64,000 nt of DNA from Dioscorea cayenensis subsp. rotundata (Eukaryota; Streptophyta; Magnoliopsida; Dioscoreales; Dioscoreaceae): assembly GCF_009730915.1 (NCBI RefSeq), contig NC_052476.1:21247257-21311256 (forward strand). Direction: 5' to 3'. Both the position numbers and the translations under genes were made by a program. Each line of letters opens with the position of its first letter. The stretch's first letter is position 1. The notes under the pieces are model-generated. The model did no database searches, was not told the DNA's origin, and worked only from the letters and a program-made list of their open reading frames with translations. Shown one piece after another: positions 43,103 to 55,200 of the stretch.

Positions 43103-45434
43103 CTACAAAGCCATTTTCTTAGCCTCTAGTGTTTTCATACTTCTATTTTGACCTCCTTGATCATCATCATCATCATCATCGACAATTATAATGTTTTCTT
43201 TGTCATCATCATAGTCTTCCAAGCCGTCGTCATCTTCCCAATCATCTTCGTCATCGATGTCATCATCTTCCTCATCCATTCCTCCGCGCAAGGTGTGAAA
43301 TTCAGGAGGCGGAGGGCAGTCTTCAGTAATGGCTTCGTCTTGCTTCATCACGAGGTGCCGAATAATTCGCTCGTCTTTGTCGAGCATGCTCTTGAACTCA
43401 TTAATGTGTTTTGCTTCGAGCTCAAAGTTCATCAAGACATAATTAGCTTTATTTGCTTTCCTAATCTTGTATGCCAATCTCCGAAGTCCCCAATTGTTCA
43501 GCCTCCAAATTCTGCCTTTCTTTTCTCTGATGAACTCTATATATATAAATGCAAAGAAATACATAAATAAGACATTGTCGCATTCTGATGAGATGTTAGT
43601 TTCAAAAAATGACTAGCACCTTCAACTTTTGAAATGACACTGGGAACCTCCTCAATGTTATCTTCATGAATCAAATAGACCATTTCATAGTGACGCACTG
43701 GCACAACACGATTACAAAAGGATGAGCTTCAACTTTGAAAATCATAACAGTACATGCATTGTAACAATGTTCTCTGTTTTCCCATTGAGAATCAAGAGAT
43801 AAATTTAATAATTCAAAGATCAGAATCTCTAACAAGTCAATTCAAACAAGTAGTAAAAGATTCTTAACTAAGGAAGATGCGTTCAATTTTACATATTGAT
43901 TTGAACAGCCATCTTGCATGTTGCACTCAACTTGACATGTTCCCACACTAAAAACATAATTTGTGCAGGAATTACAATTTAGTCTAGATCTTCAAAAGAT
44001 CCCTAATCTAACATGCAGTGCGACATCCAAACTCATTTCCATTCCCCAGTTTCACCGTTAGAATCAAGGAAAGTTAAAATTGAAGAAAGTGTCAATATCA
44101 TAGCTGGTGTTTGCTTACCAATATCATAGCTGTTCTTTCGGGTATGTATTTTGAAGTGCTAATTTTCTGAATGCTGCATCTAATTTTACATGTGTACAGG
44201 CTGCTCCTTGATCAAAAAATAGTTAGAATAAATTCAAGTTTTATGTAGCAAGGATACCAAGGAAGTTTGAGATGGTCATAATTTTTAGTAGAGTTTGCTC
44301 TCATGTTCAAACAAGAGGAGATCTGAATTCAGAGTTTGATCTGCTCTTCAAATGAGTTTGTCTAGTTAACACTTCTATTCTATACTCTTTTGGTTGTGTG
44401 ATGAAGAGTAGAGTTACTGCTAGAATGAAATGGAGAATGATATCAACCGACAGAAACAGTGATCATGTCCAAATACAAAATATTAGTATGCTCTTGTTGA
44501 TAATATTATTTTTTTCATTCTCCAAGCATGTTATATTAGAATTGGAAGAACAACATAGAGTACATGTTATTTGAAGAAATAAATGGGTTGATTGACCAAT
44601 GACAACAACTAAATATCTTTTGAAATGCAAACTTGTAAAGAAAAAGAAAGCCTTACTTCTTTCGAGATTCAAATCACTCTCAAGCTGAAGTTTGAGAAAC
44701 TCATACAGCTCCTCTGCAAAATCACGATCAAATCCATTATTTTCTTAGAAGATAACTTCTCTGTCCATCAAGCACATTGACCTATTTAAATGGAAAAATC
44801 TTAGGTCAAACCACTAACCTTCCTCTGCATCAGCAAATTCAGGTAAAACTCTACCATCTTCCTTCACAACTTTCTACAAATCATGCAACAAAAGAAAATG
44901 TGCAAAATCATTTGTAGGCCATGACAAACTTCCAATAAACCAAGTAACATCATCTTACAAAAATTGCATATGTAATATGAAAGAAACAGGAGGCAACAAA
45001 AATCTCAAAATTGCTAAAGCAATAACAAACAGAAAGGATGCATCTTCAATGATTTAGTTCTCACAATAAGCCACAAAACTTTCATGTTAAACTCTATCCT
45101 AACACAGAACAACAATACAAACAAAAATACATTTTTCGGATACCAATTCAACCACTGAGTGAGCTATTCAAATGAATTATTTTTCTTTATATGCCACTTA
45201 TATTTCATATTAAAGTCAGTATACTAGTAGCACAATCACAGCTCATTGTATTAAATCAAAATCATATCATACAAAAGGGATGAATCTTTCAATGAATTAA
45301 TTCTCTTCACTAACCACATAAATTTCATAATAAAACCAGCAATGCCACTAATTACATTTACCAGATACTGATTCAACTGCTCATTCAGATACAAACATAA
45401 TAAAATCAAAGAGATATTTCATAGTTCTTTGATC

Positions 45435-45472
<38 letters not shown>

Positions 45473-45886
45473 GTCACCCAAATAAATCAAAATCATATAA
45501 CTTCAAGCATCCTTTCCATTTAAAAAGATTGAAGCTTTTACCCAAACTACAAGAACACTCCAATAGAATCAAAATTAATGAAATTCCAAAAAAAAAAAGG
45601 GTACCTTTTTAAGTAGTACGGCTTCAGGGAAGGGTCCGGTGGCCTCATCTGGTCTCGAAACAAAGCTATGATCATCAACCTTCTCGCTGCTCTTGTTCTT
45701 CTTCTTATTCTTCGCCCCGGCAACCACCAGGCTCCTTCTACTCCTCTCGCTAAGATGCACCTTAAGTGAAGAGAAGGGCTTCGACCAGATGGGGACATGG
45801 ATCTCTCTTTGGAGTAGATGCAGGGATTGAGCTAGTGGAAGGAGGCGGGTAGGAGAGGAGGACGACGCCATGAGTGAGAGCTCCAT
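43103..45886 (-). CDS. RPS6: Plastid 30S ribosomal protein bS6 (301 aa)
   Basis: Five exons, right to left: 45605-45886, 44819-44873, 44657-44713, 43620-43697, 43103-43536; phases agree, 301 aa. The N-terminus (MELSLMASSSSPTRLLPLAQ) is a Ser-rich transit peptide. An in-frame upstream ATG at 45934 would add 16 residues; I prefer 45886. The S6 domain begins MRHYEMVYLIHEDN (about 132-145) and includes GRIWRLNNWGLRRLAYKIRK, KANYVLMNFE and DERIIRHLVM, the 16S-rRNA/S18-binding fold. Beyond residue 235 is a strongly acidic tail of Asp/Glu runs, longer than in bacterial S6; extended tails are known in plastid forms. Head-to-head with ICP55, 351 bp apart. Confidence 0.92.
45443..45471. repeat. (CA)n microsatellite in RPS6 intron 1
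   Basis: About 14 perfect CA dinucleotides. Confidence 0.95.
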
Positions 45887-46237
45887 GGCTTGAGAAGGCG
45901 AGAACTGGATAAAGAGCTGATATAAGGGGGGCATTTTGGGAAAGAGGAAACTTTCGTAGTACTTCAGGGTGTTGATCTCGAGGCAAACGAATGTGTGATT
46001 TTGAGTTATGATCTTCAGGCAGTTTTATTTCGATCCCGAGGTAATCATGCGATCCCGATTTCCAGTTATGATCTCAAAGCATAGTGTTAATCAGAGTTTT
46101 GTTCATGACCGTTCGATCTTTCTGGAAGTTAAACGTGCGGTGATGATGGATCGTTATTAACCCTCTCCCTCTCGTCACTCTCGTGGTCTCATTCCCAGAG
46201 AAAGAGAGAGAGAGAGAGAGAGAGAGGAAGCACGGCC
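45887..46237. promoter_or_regulatory. Divergent promoter between RPS6 and ICP55
   Basis: 351 bp between two outward ATGs. A (GA)n tract at about 46200-46228 lies just before the ICP55 start. GTTATGATCTTCAGG near 46004 and GTTATGATCTCAAAG near 46064 form a short imperfect direct repeat. Both genes encode organelle-targeted housekeeping proteins, so shared regulation is plausible but inferred. Confidence 0.5.
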
Positions 46238-49200
46238 ATGGCGATGCAGAGCCTGAGAAGGGGAGCGATGAGGAGCATCGTGAGAGGAATGGTATTGAAG
46301 TCTCCTTGAAACCTTTGAATTATTGTCTCGTTGTCCTTTGTTGTTCTTGATTCTCATTTTTCTTGGATGGATAGTAAACCCTTCATCAGGACTCAATGGA
46401 TGAACTGATAATGCACAATCATCAAGTTTTTCTAGGTTTTCTTGGGTTTTTATGCAGGAATGTAGATTGGTAGCATCAATTTTATTCATGTGAAGAACAT
46501 TTGCGGATTCTTGATGGATTCTTTTTAACCAATTTGGCGGGTTTGAACGATTTTGTTTATAAAGTTTTTTATTTTATTATATTCTAATTTTATGAGTACC
46601 TTGAAGATGTATTAGTTCATCTTCTTGAATGATTGCGTGGCTAGTTAGCTATAAAGGTTCATCTTTTTATATTCCGGTATTGATTTTATTGTTGAATCTG
46701 TTAATTCTTTCTCTTTTTGTTAGAAATTAGGATGTTGTGTTTTATGAAAGATTACTCGCTGTAAGAAGACTTTGGAATGCGTTTGTGTTCTACTAATCAG
46801 TTTGGAGGTATCTGGTGGGTTAAAGTCCATTCGTGGCGTTTTCAGTCCTGTGTTGTGTTAGTGTCATTTTGATGCTCTTGTATGTTTGTCCAAATTGATG
46901 AATTTTTTGTGGTGATGATTATTTTTCAGAAATTGAAACATCTTTGGCATTTTTTGATGCTTGACGTTAAGCTTTTGGAGGAAATTACTTTGCTTTAGGT
47001 TCTTTGCTTTAAATTTGTTATGTTGTTAGTGTTACAAGCTTATTGTTTTGTAGGTTAAGCCTCAGGTTTTGTATCCTTTGTACAAGTCTATCCAATGCTC
47101 ATCATATGCCACTCAGAGAATTGTTGATATTGGGCAGCCTACATCCGTATCGCATCCTCATGTACTTTCTTGAAACCCATTCAAGTCCTTTGCCCTGCAA
47201 TAATGTTAGAATTGTTCTTTTCTTTGATCATGATTTTTTTTCCTCCTTATTTTAGTTACTTGCAGAAGGGGAGATCACCCCAGGAATTACAAGTGATGAA
47301 TACATTAGTAGAAGAAAACGACTTCTGGAACTACTTCCAGAGAAAAGCTTGGCTATAATTGCATCTGCCCCTGTGAAAATGATGACAGATGTGGTGCCAT
47401 ATCCATTTCGGCAAGATGCTGATTACCTTTATATCACCGGTTGTTCACAACCTGGAGGTGTAGCAGTTTTGAGTGATGAAATTGGATTATGTATGTTTAT
47501 GCCTGATCCAGATCCTCAAGTAAGCCATAATTGGTTGGAATAATATGCAAAAACATCATTTTTGTTAGGCACTGAGTTTTCATGGTTCCCTTGTTTGGTT
47601 GTGTCTTGATATTATATAGGAAGATAGTTTTTCTTTATATTAAATTGCTAATTTTCATAAGATTTTTATGATTTTCTCAAGCTTCACTTGTATATCTGGG
47701 CCAGTTTTCTTTTAGTTTGATTGGATGTATGGGCCTTCTTCATTTTGTTGCTTTCATGGTATTTTTATTGTCTTGCTTATACTTCAACTCTTCATATGAT
47801 GACCTTTTTGGAAGTTTTTGAATTGTATTAGATGGCTTTTAGAGAATTTAGATTATATCAACATGCTATAACCTATTACCTCATTATGTTATTATTGATG
47901 TCGGTACTTTGAAATGATATGTATACTATTTATCTATTTATTTTAAATAACATTTTTATCTCATTATGTTATACAAATAGAGTAGTTAAAAGTGCATTGA
48001 TTTTTTTTTTTAACTCGATGAATGGATTTTGCATCGAGTAGTTATTTTTGGATGTCATGGAATGGGAGCCTTTTTTATAATAACAACATACATATTTACT
48101 TGAATATTTAATTTTGTGCTCTGTTATATTCGCAGCTACTTGTCTATTATTTGAGCATTGGATACAAGAATTTCTTGTGATTCTGACATTCATATATGGT
48201 TTCTTTATTATTATGTAGATATTGACCTCTTTATGAGTTTTTGTTTTGCAATAAACATAGCACTGACTTTGCCATTTTCTTTTTTTGATGGGATGGCTTC
48301 AAGTTTCAGATAATGCATATTACATTCTGCAGTGCATATTACATATTGAGAAGCTATGTTTATGACAATATTTGCTGTTTCATATTTTTAGGATGTGCTC
48401 TGGCAAGGCTCAATCGCTGGAATGGATGCAGCATTGGATTATTTTAAGGCTGACAAGGCATTTTCCATGAGTAAGATGCGTGAGGTTGGTATATTAATAC
48501 TGCTTGCCTTGGTGCTTGGATATGCATTGGCTGCCCTGCAAATCCTTTATAATCAGCATTGGCAAATCTATTATCTGGTTCCATGTCACCTAGTACAATA
48601 CCTGCCTTATGACGTAATTGATAGACAACTGACTCTTTTTAACAAGATATCTTTTCTGTATGTGTATGAATGGCAAAGTCTTAAGTGCTTCTGCATATTG
48701 CACAATGTTAAACTATGTAATTGACTGACTTCAAAGTTGTTATATCAAGATGAATGCAAATTTAACAGATGTATAGATCTTCAGTCTTTATTATCCTCTT
48801 ATTCAAACTAGTTGATAATTTGGCAGAAAAGGATAATCTATTTTATCTTCTTGGTGTGTGATAGATAAAGTCAGCTTATGATTTCGCAATCTACATTCTT
48901 GACAAATGGCTAATATTCTTTTCATTGATCCAAACTTATGAGAAGAAAATATTCTAATTCAGTGGATATTTTGATTCCTAGTCATCAATAAAAATGTAAC
49001 TTCTCTCTTGGAAAAATCCATTCTGAGCCTGCATTAGTATCTGTCCTGCTTTAAATATGACAGTTATGCTACAGTATTTGGTGTTATTAACCTTTTTTTT
49101 GGTCTATCTAAATAGATTTTATGTTATTTATTTAATAACTTTTTCAAATGTTGGTCCAGGTCCTTCCGGGAATGATTAGTCATGCAACCAAAGTGTACCA

Positions 49201-52200
49201 TAATGTGATGACAGCTTTGCCGTCTTATATGGCATTCGAGGCCTTCCGCGAGTTAGACCACAACAATAAAGTTAAAGATATCTCATACTTGACTCATGAA
49301 CTGCGATGGGTGAAGTCATCGTCAGAAGTTAACTTGATGAGACAGTCTGCCTCTATCGCTTGCCAAGTAAGTGATGCTTCTCAAGCCAGTTTAGCCAGCT
49401 ATATTTTTCTGAAGAAAATTACCTCAATTAAAGTTTACATCAATCGTGATAATTGTAGTTCCATGCACATCATCAATATTGTTTTCATGTATAAGTGAAA
49501 TAACTTCTGTCTGCAAAATCTCAATGTACACATCCTGATAGTATTGCAATTTTATATCATTTACTATCAAAGGTCTTTGTTTTTTTCCCTTAGCAATTAA
49601 ACTGCATTTAGCTCTCCTCTATTTCTTGAAGGGCTTGTCTTTCAAAATTGCCATTTTATAGTTTAGCCTTTTCTTTTGGATAAAGTAGGGTCATATATAG
49701 CCAAATATGTAAACACATTTTTTTTTTAAAGGAACAATTTTACTTAATGGTGAACTTGTCCCTCTGTTCTTTGACCTTCTGAAATGGAACCTTTTTTTAT
49801 TTATTTTTGACAGACAATGGATGTCCACTTTAGCAAATAGCCTGAAAGAACTACCATTGATCAAGTAGAACTGAAATAAAATAGCTCCAATTACTCTTTT
49901 TTGTCTTTTTTATCAGACTACCATATTGAGCTACTAAATAGCATATTAATGTTAGACTTGTTAAAATGCAAGTTATTTTCATTGTTTCATTGGAAACTTA
50001 AAATTGTATGCTTGACGCGCAAAGTTATTGATTTTGATGACTTACTATATGATCATTGCCATATTCCTTTTCCTTGATTAGTCTCTTTTGCAAACAATGT
50101 TACTTTCAAGGACATCTCCTGAAGAAAGCAAGTTAGCAGCCAAGGTTGAATATGAATGCAAAATGAAAGGTGCACAAAGAATGGCGTAAGTAATTTTTCC
50201 CCCTTTTATAATGACAGTTTATCATATATATTCTACATGGATTATGTTTCCCACTTATGGAAATCAATATTTTGTACATTATAATTATCAACAGCCTACG
50301 TTTAGGCATCTGAGGGTAAGTGATGCGAGATCCGCAAGTGCACGGAGTCGTCAAGTAATACCTCTCGTGCGAGCACGAGAGGGTCGTATTCCCTGGGCCC
50401 AAGGATCTACCCTTACTTCTTCGCGTATTGTCTAGCCGAAAGATTCGAATGGTTTCTCTAATCTATTAATTAAAATGAAAGAACTACAAGTAGAGTCTAA
50501 AATAAGGCAAGGGTATAAAATCCAGGGAAAGAAATGGTCACGGATACTGGCCTCCTAGGGGCTACTAAAGTGCAAAAAGATGCTAAGAATGTCATGCAAG
50601 TGAAGGTTTGGACCTAGAGATTTCTAAAGTAGGTTAACCCGATGGTCACTGACAATTGACCCCTAATCCGTATAAGTATTGATACGGAATTTCTTCCCGA
50701 TCAAATCCTCATATGATTGCATTAACAAAAGGGGAAATCCCTAATCGTAGCCGAACACAACCTCGGTCTAGCCCCTAATGTTGAGGGTACAAAAATACCC
50801 GATGGTCACGGGCGATTCGGACATGAATCCCTTCCAAACTTGGTGTGTCTAATACAAGGGCGATGATCACGCTACCAAGTACAACCTAGAAGTTGGTTTA
50901 CAGAGTTCTCATGTAAGCAACACATCAAATGCACCAAGAATGAATCACAAACACAAAAACCCTTGCAATAGACATAATTAGTTCATCAAAATATATAAGT
51001 TCACCCCAAGGTTTACCCAAGATCCGTAACCCTTGGGGTCTACTCAGTCCATGCAAACAAATACAAACAATAGGTCCATGAAAACAACTACAAATGGCAT
51101 AAGAAAACTCCCTTAAACAATGGAAGGTGATGCCAAGTTAGGGTGTAAAGCTTCCACGGACGCCGTGATCGGGCGCTTCTCTCATCGCCTACAAGCTCCC
51201 AAAGAAGAGATCGATGAAGATCTAGCCAAACTAAGCTTTCTCCCTTTAATTCCCCGCCTCCAAAAACGCGTGATCTTGCTCTCCTCCGAACTTTTGGAAG
51301 TCGGCTCCAAGAACTCCCCAAAAAGCTATCTCTCAATCTCCTCTCTTTGCCCTAAAAGTTCAGTCTAAAATATATCCCGTCAGGTCCATACGGGCTTCTT
51401 GCGAAATGAATCACAAACACAAAACACTTGCAATAGACATAATTAGATCATCAAAATACACAAGTTCACCCCTAACGTTCACCCCAAGATCCAAATGACC
51501 TCGGGGTCTACTCGTCCATGAAAACAAATACAAACAATAGGTCCATGAAAACAACTACTAAGGAAACTCCCTCAAACAATGGAAGTGAGATGACAAGCTG
51601 TTAGGTGGAAAAGCTTCCACGGACACCGCTGATCAGGGGCGGCTTCGCTCGCCTCACAAACTCCCCAAAGAAGAGATCGATGAAGATCTAGCCAAACTAA
51701 GCTTCTCCCTTTAATTCCCCTGCTCCAAAACGAGTGATTTTGCCTCCTCTGAACTTGTGGAAGTCGGCTCCAAGAACTCCCCAAAAAACTCTCAAAAATC
51801 TCCCCTTTGCCCTAAAAAGTTCAGATCCAAAATATATCCTGTCAGTCCATACTGTCAGCGCATGGAGCCCGTGAAGCTCACCCATCATTTTCGCCTAGAA
51901 AAATATGGCAGGGTGCTACAGAGATTCACCACAAAGTGATTTTAACACAAGTAACCGAGACTCAGTGAAATTCCCAGAAGAAACCTCACGTGCACCCATG
52001 CGGGCGCATGGACCTCGCTGAAGCTCAGCATCGAATGTCTCTGCTACAGTCTAACACCCAAAAAATGCCGTTTTTGGTGTCGAATTCGTCCAATTTGCAT
52101 TTTTGAGCTACATTTGGCACATTTATGATCTGCAACACCAAAAAAATAAATTTATACTTAAACGGGCATCAATTCATTAAGATATACACAAATAATACAA

Positions 52201-55200
52201 AATCAATACGTATAAAATACGTACATTTAGACGTTTATCAAACATCCCCACACCTAAGCGTTTGCTTGTCCTTAAGCAAACACACATGAAAGAATAGGGG
52301 CAAGACGATAAACGGCTAAATGTACGACCTCAAGCTCAAATAGTGAAGAACCCCACAAGCACAGATAAAATGAAATTAAGAAAATGAGTTGCACAATAAC
52401 CAACTTAGTAGAGATAGTCATGAATCCTCTTGAGTGCTTTCCTCGTGAGTGTGTGTATATACTTCATCCCTCGCTCTTCCCTATTCACGCCACATTCAAT
52501 GACTACCGGTGTTAGAAATCCTAAAGACGCCCTCAATAGCGAGTTAAGAGTCCTTCGGTCTACAGTCAACACTTCAATTTCTAAGTGAATGCATGCTAGA
52601 GTTCAGGAGAATACACACTTTTTTTTTTTCCGAGTCCGCCTAACGTAGACTGCACAAAATATCTTATAATCTTTCAGGAGGATGCACATGCTGATTAGGC
52701 ACAAGAGCCACCCAACCTATTTGATTACAGTCTACATAAACGCATTAATGCTAAATTAGCAGAGGAATACCGACATAATTTTTTTTTTTTTTTTTCCAGG
52801 TAACAAATATATACATGTCTCCTGAGCATTTTCATGCAAAACTTCACTTAGGGAAAAAGTAAAATGAGAAAAAGAACCAAAAGCTCTTAAAAGACCATTG
52901 AGGGATGAATTTACCACTCTAACACCTTAAATCAAAGCAGTGGGTTAGCTGGGGCAAGCAAGGTAGAAGTTCTGTGTCAAAGTTGTGAAGAGAGCACTAG
53001 AAAGAAAACATGACTTTCTTATAGCACAAATAGCACTACAACTCATTACTATCATTCCTTCAAGGCAGGAGGTTTTTAACAATAAATCATAGCTATCACC
53101 GGTAAAGTAAACATGCAAATAACCCATCCCCACACCTAAAATTGTACATTGCCCTCAATGTACATTAATCAGCAGAACATAGTGTACAATTCATAATAAA
53201 TAATTGAAGCATGAAAAAGGAAGCGGTAAAGAGACTCGTCCCATTTGGTTGATGAAGATTGTTCAGTGAAAAGCATAGTCATGGGCAACAAAGCCAAAGA
53301 AAGAGTAAAAGGAGGAGAGGCATAATCTGTGAGAAGTCCTGCAAAAATAAGTAAGGCGATCACGACACTTAAGAAAATCAAGGGGAAGGAAAACATGCAT
53401 AATAGTCCAAATAAAAGTAAAACAAGCCTAGCAGGGAGTGAACCCATGCTAACAAAAGAAGTTCAACTAGCAAGCCACAAAATAATGCAAAATACAAAAC
53501 ATAAACTCAAGTCCATAAAAGTCTTGCTCCTAGGCTGGGTGGTGTCCGTCAGTAGGTGCAGCAGATGCTAATGATGTGGTAGTCCCCGAGGTGGCGCTGA
53601 GGATGAAGAAGACCCACGCACAAAAAGAGAGAATTTCACGCATATCCCTCGCCAACCGCTCTAAGTATCTCAAGATTCTCTGATGTCCTCGACTGAAGGA
53701 AATGAATCTCGCCTCGAATCTCCCGGCGCGAAAACTCAACTCGGGCTAGGCTGCGCCGTCTCGCCTGAATCTGACCGTGGGAGAAGCAGTGATGCGCCAC
53801 CCGTGGTCGTAGTACCGGATAACGGCATATGTGTCACCGCGCTTCTCCACCATCCCCATAGAAAAACATAGTAGCCATCCCCTGGCGGCGAAAAATCCAT
53901 CAACAATGTGTGCAAGTCTCGCGTTCGACACATACCGGATCATACGTGGATATACGTGCCCGCACAGGGATCTGACCGGCGCAGTCATGTCGATCACACC
54001 AAGCAGCAGCAGGTCTGCATACAGCAGCATCAGACAGTGTCGCACAGCGCCGGTCACTGGCCCTCGCATGCCCACACCGCACGGTCGATACGATGCGCGG
54101 GTCGCGAAGACGCAGCGCCTCGACCGCCGGCAGATCGCCAGCCCGGTTCCGCACGTGACGCTGCACGAAGACGATCGTCAGCTGACAAGCCCTCATCACC
54201 TCGAAGAAGCCCGCCTAGTTCGCGGTCAATTAACGGTCATTATCCCAGCGCTTTGAACCATTCCGCACGGTCTCACTGTCTCATTGCGCAGACATCCGCG
54301 AGTTCACCAGCTCGGATCGCTAACGTGACCGGTCACATCGATCATGATGATTCGCCCGCCACCGAGCCGGACTGCGACACTGTCCGGACAATCAGGCTTG
54401 ATTCCGACAGTGGTCAGAGCGCAGCCCAGAGCGCTATGGGCCAGCAGGGATGGCACTCACGCCGCATCACAGCCCTAGGACGCTTGATGAAAACACGCCG
54501 ACCCGCATTCCCAAACCCCCACGATTTTCGGAAGCCTTCATGTTTAGGAACGCTTCAAGCCGCGGTTTTTATCAAAAGCTGCCCCTAGACATGATGCGGC
54601 ACCCAGCTGGAGTGCCATCCTTAGCCTCGCCGCAACATAGGGCACGCTATAAACCCTCTGAAGTCCAAGCCCTTGGTATTATCCTGACAATTGATCGCAA
54701 TGTCCTCGGTTCTAGGTTCTGGCCGAGGCCGTGAGGAATTAATCAATCATGATGGATGTGACCGAATCTTTCAATTAACGATCCCGGCCATCGTGAACTC
54801 ACCTTGATGTCCTAAGCACAATAGACTTAATAAGACCCAGATCTGAATAAGTTTTCCAAGCCTTTGGGACAATGAACACCATTTGTGACTCCACAACCGG
54901 GTTGTTTCTCGGGCTTTGTATGATGAGGGAAAGTCAGGAACACACCAAAGATTTCATCGCTCTTCCTGCATGATTTTTTTCGCCACCACGACACACGGTT
55001 CCCTCGAATATTATCTCCGTCGGCAGCATCTAACGAGTCATGGAAAGCATCTCGTCTTCACAACCCCGCACATCGATATGTTCATGCACTCTTAAGTCGA
55101 GGTATTGGAGGCCGGTGCGATAGCACTGGGGTAATCACGCGCTCTGACTTACTAATGCTACTACAAGATATCGAGCGCTACCCGATCCACCTTGGACACC

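Noticed and set aside
43148-43570. 140-aa plus-strand ORF over RPS6
   Set aside because: Antisense of the bS6 last exon, which has a recognised domain and consistent splicing.
50186-50435. Alternative ICP55 exon running into the LTR
   Set aside because: The exon 6 frame meets a stop immediately after the donor, and the downstream open frame belongs to LTR sequence.
52263-53529. Integrase or RNase H in the Athila 3' region
   Set aside because: No HHCC zinc finger, DDE or RNase H motif could be seen on either strand.
53908-54588. 226-aa plus-strand ORF in the Athila-type element
   Set aside because: Low-complexity Arg/Ser/Pro composition and no family resemblance over most of its length; it is a chance open frame in GC-rich DNA. 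Only the end of the neighbouring frame from 54450 resembles ORF1.
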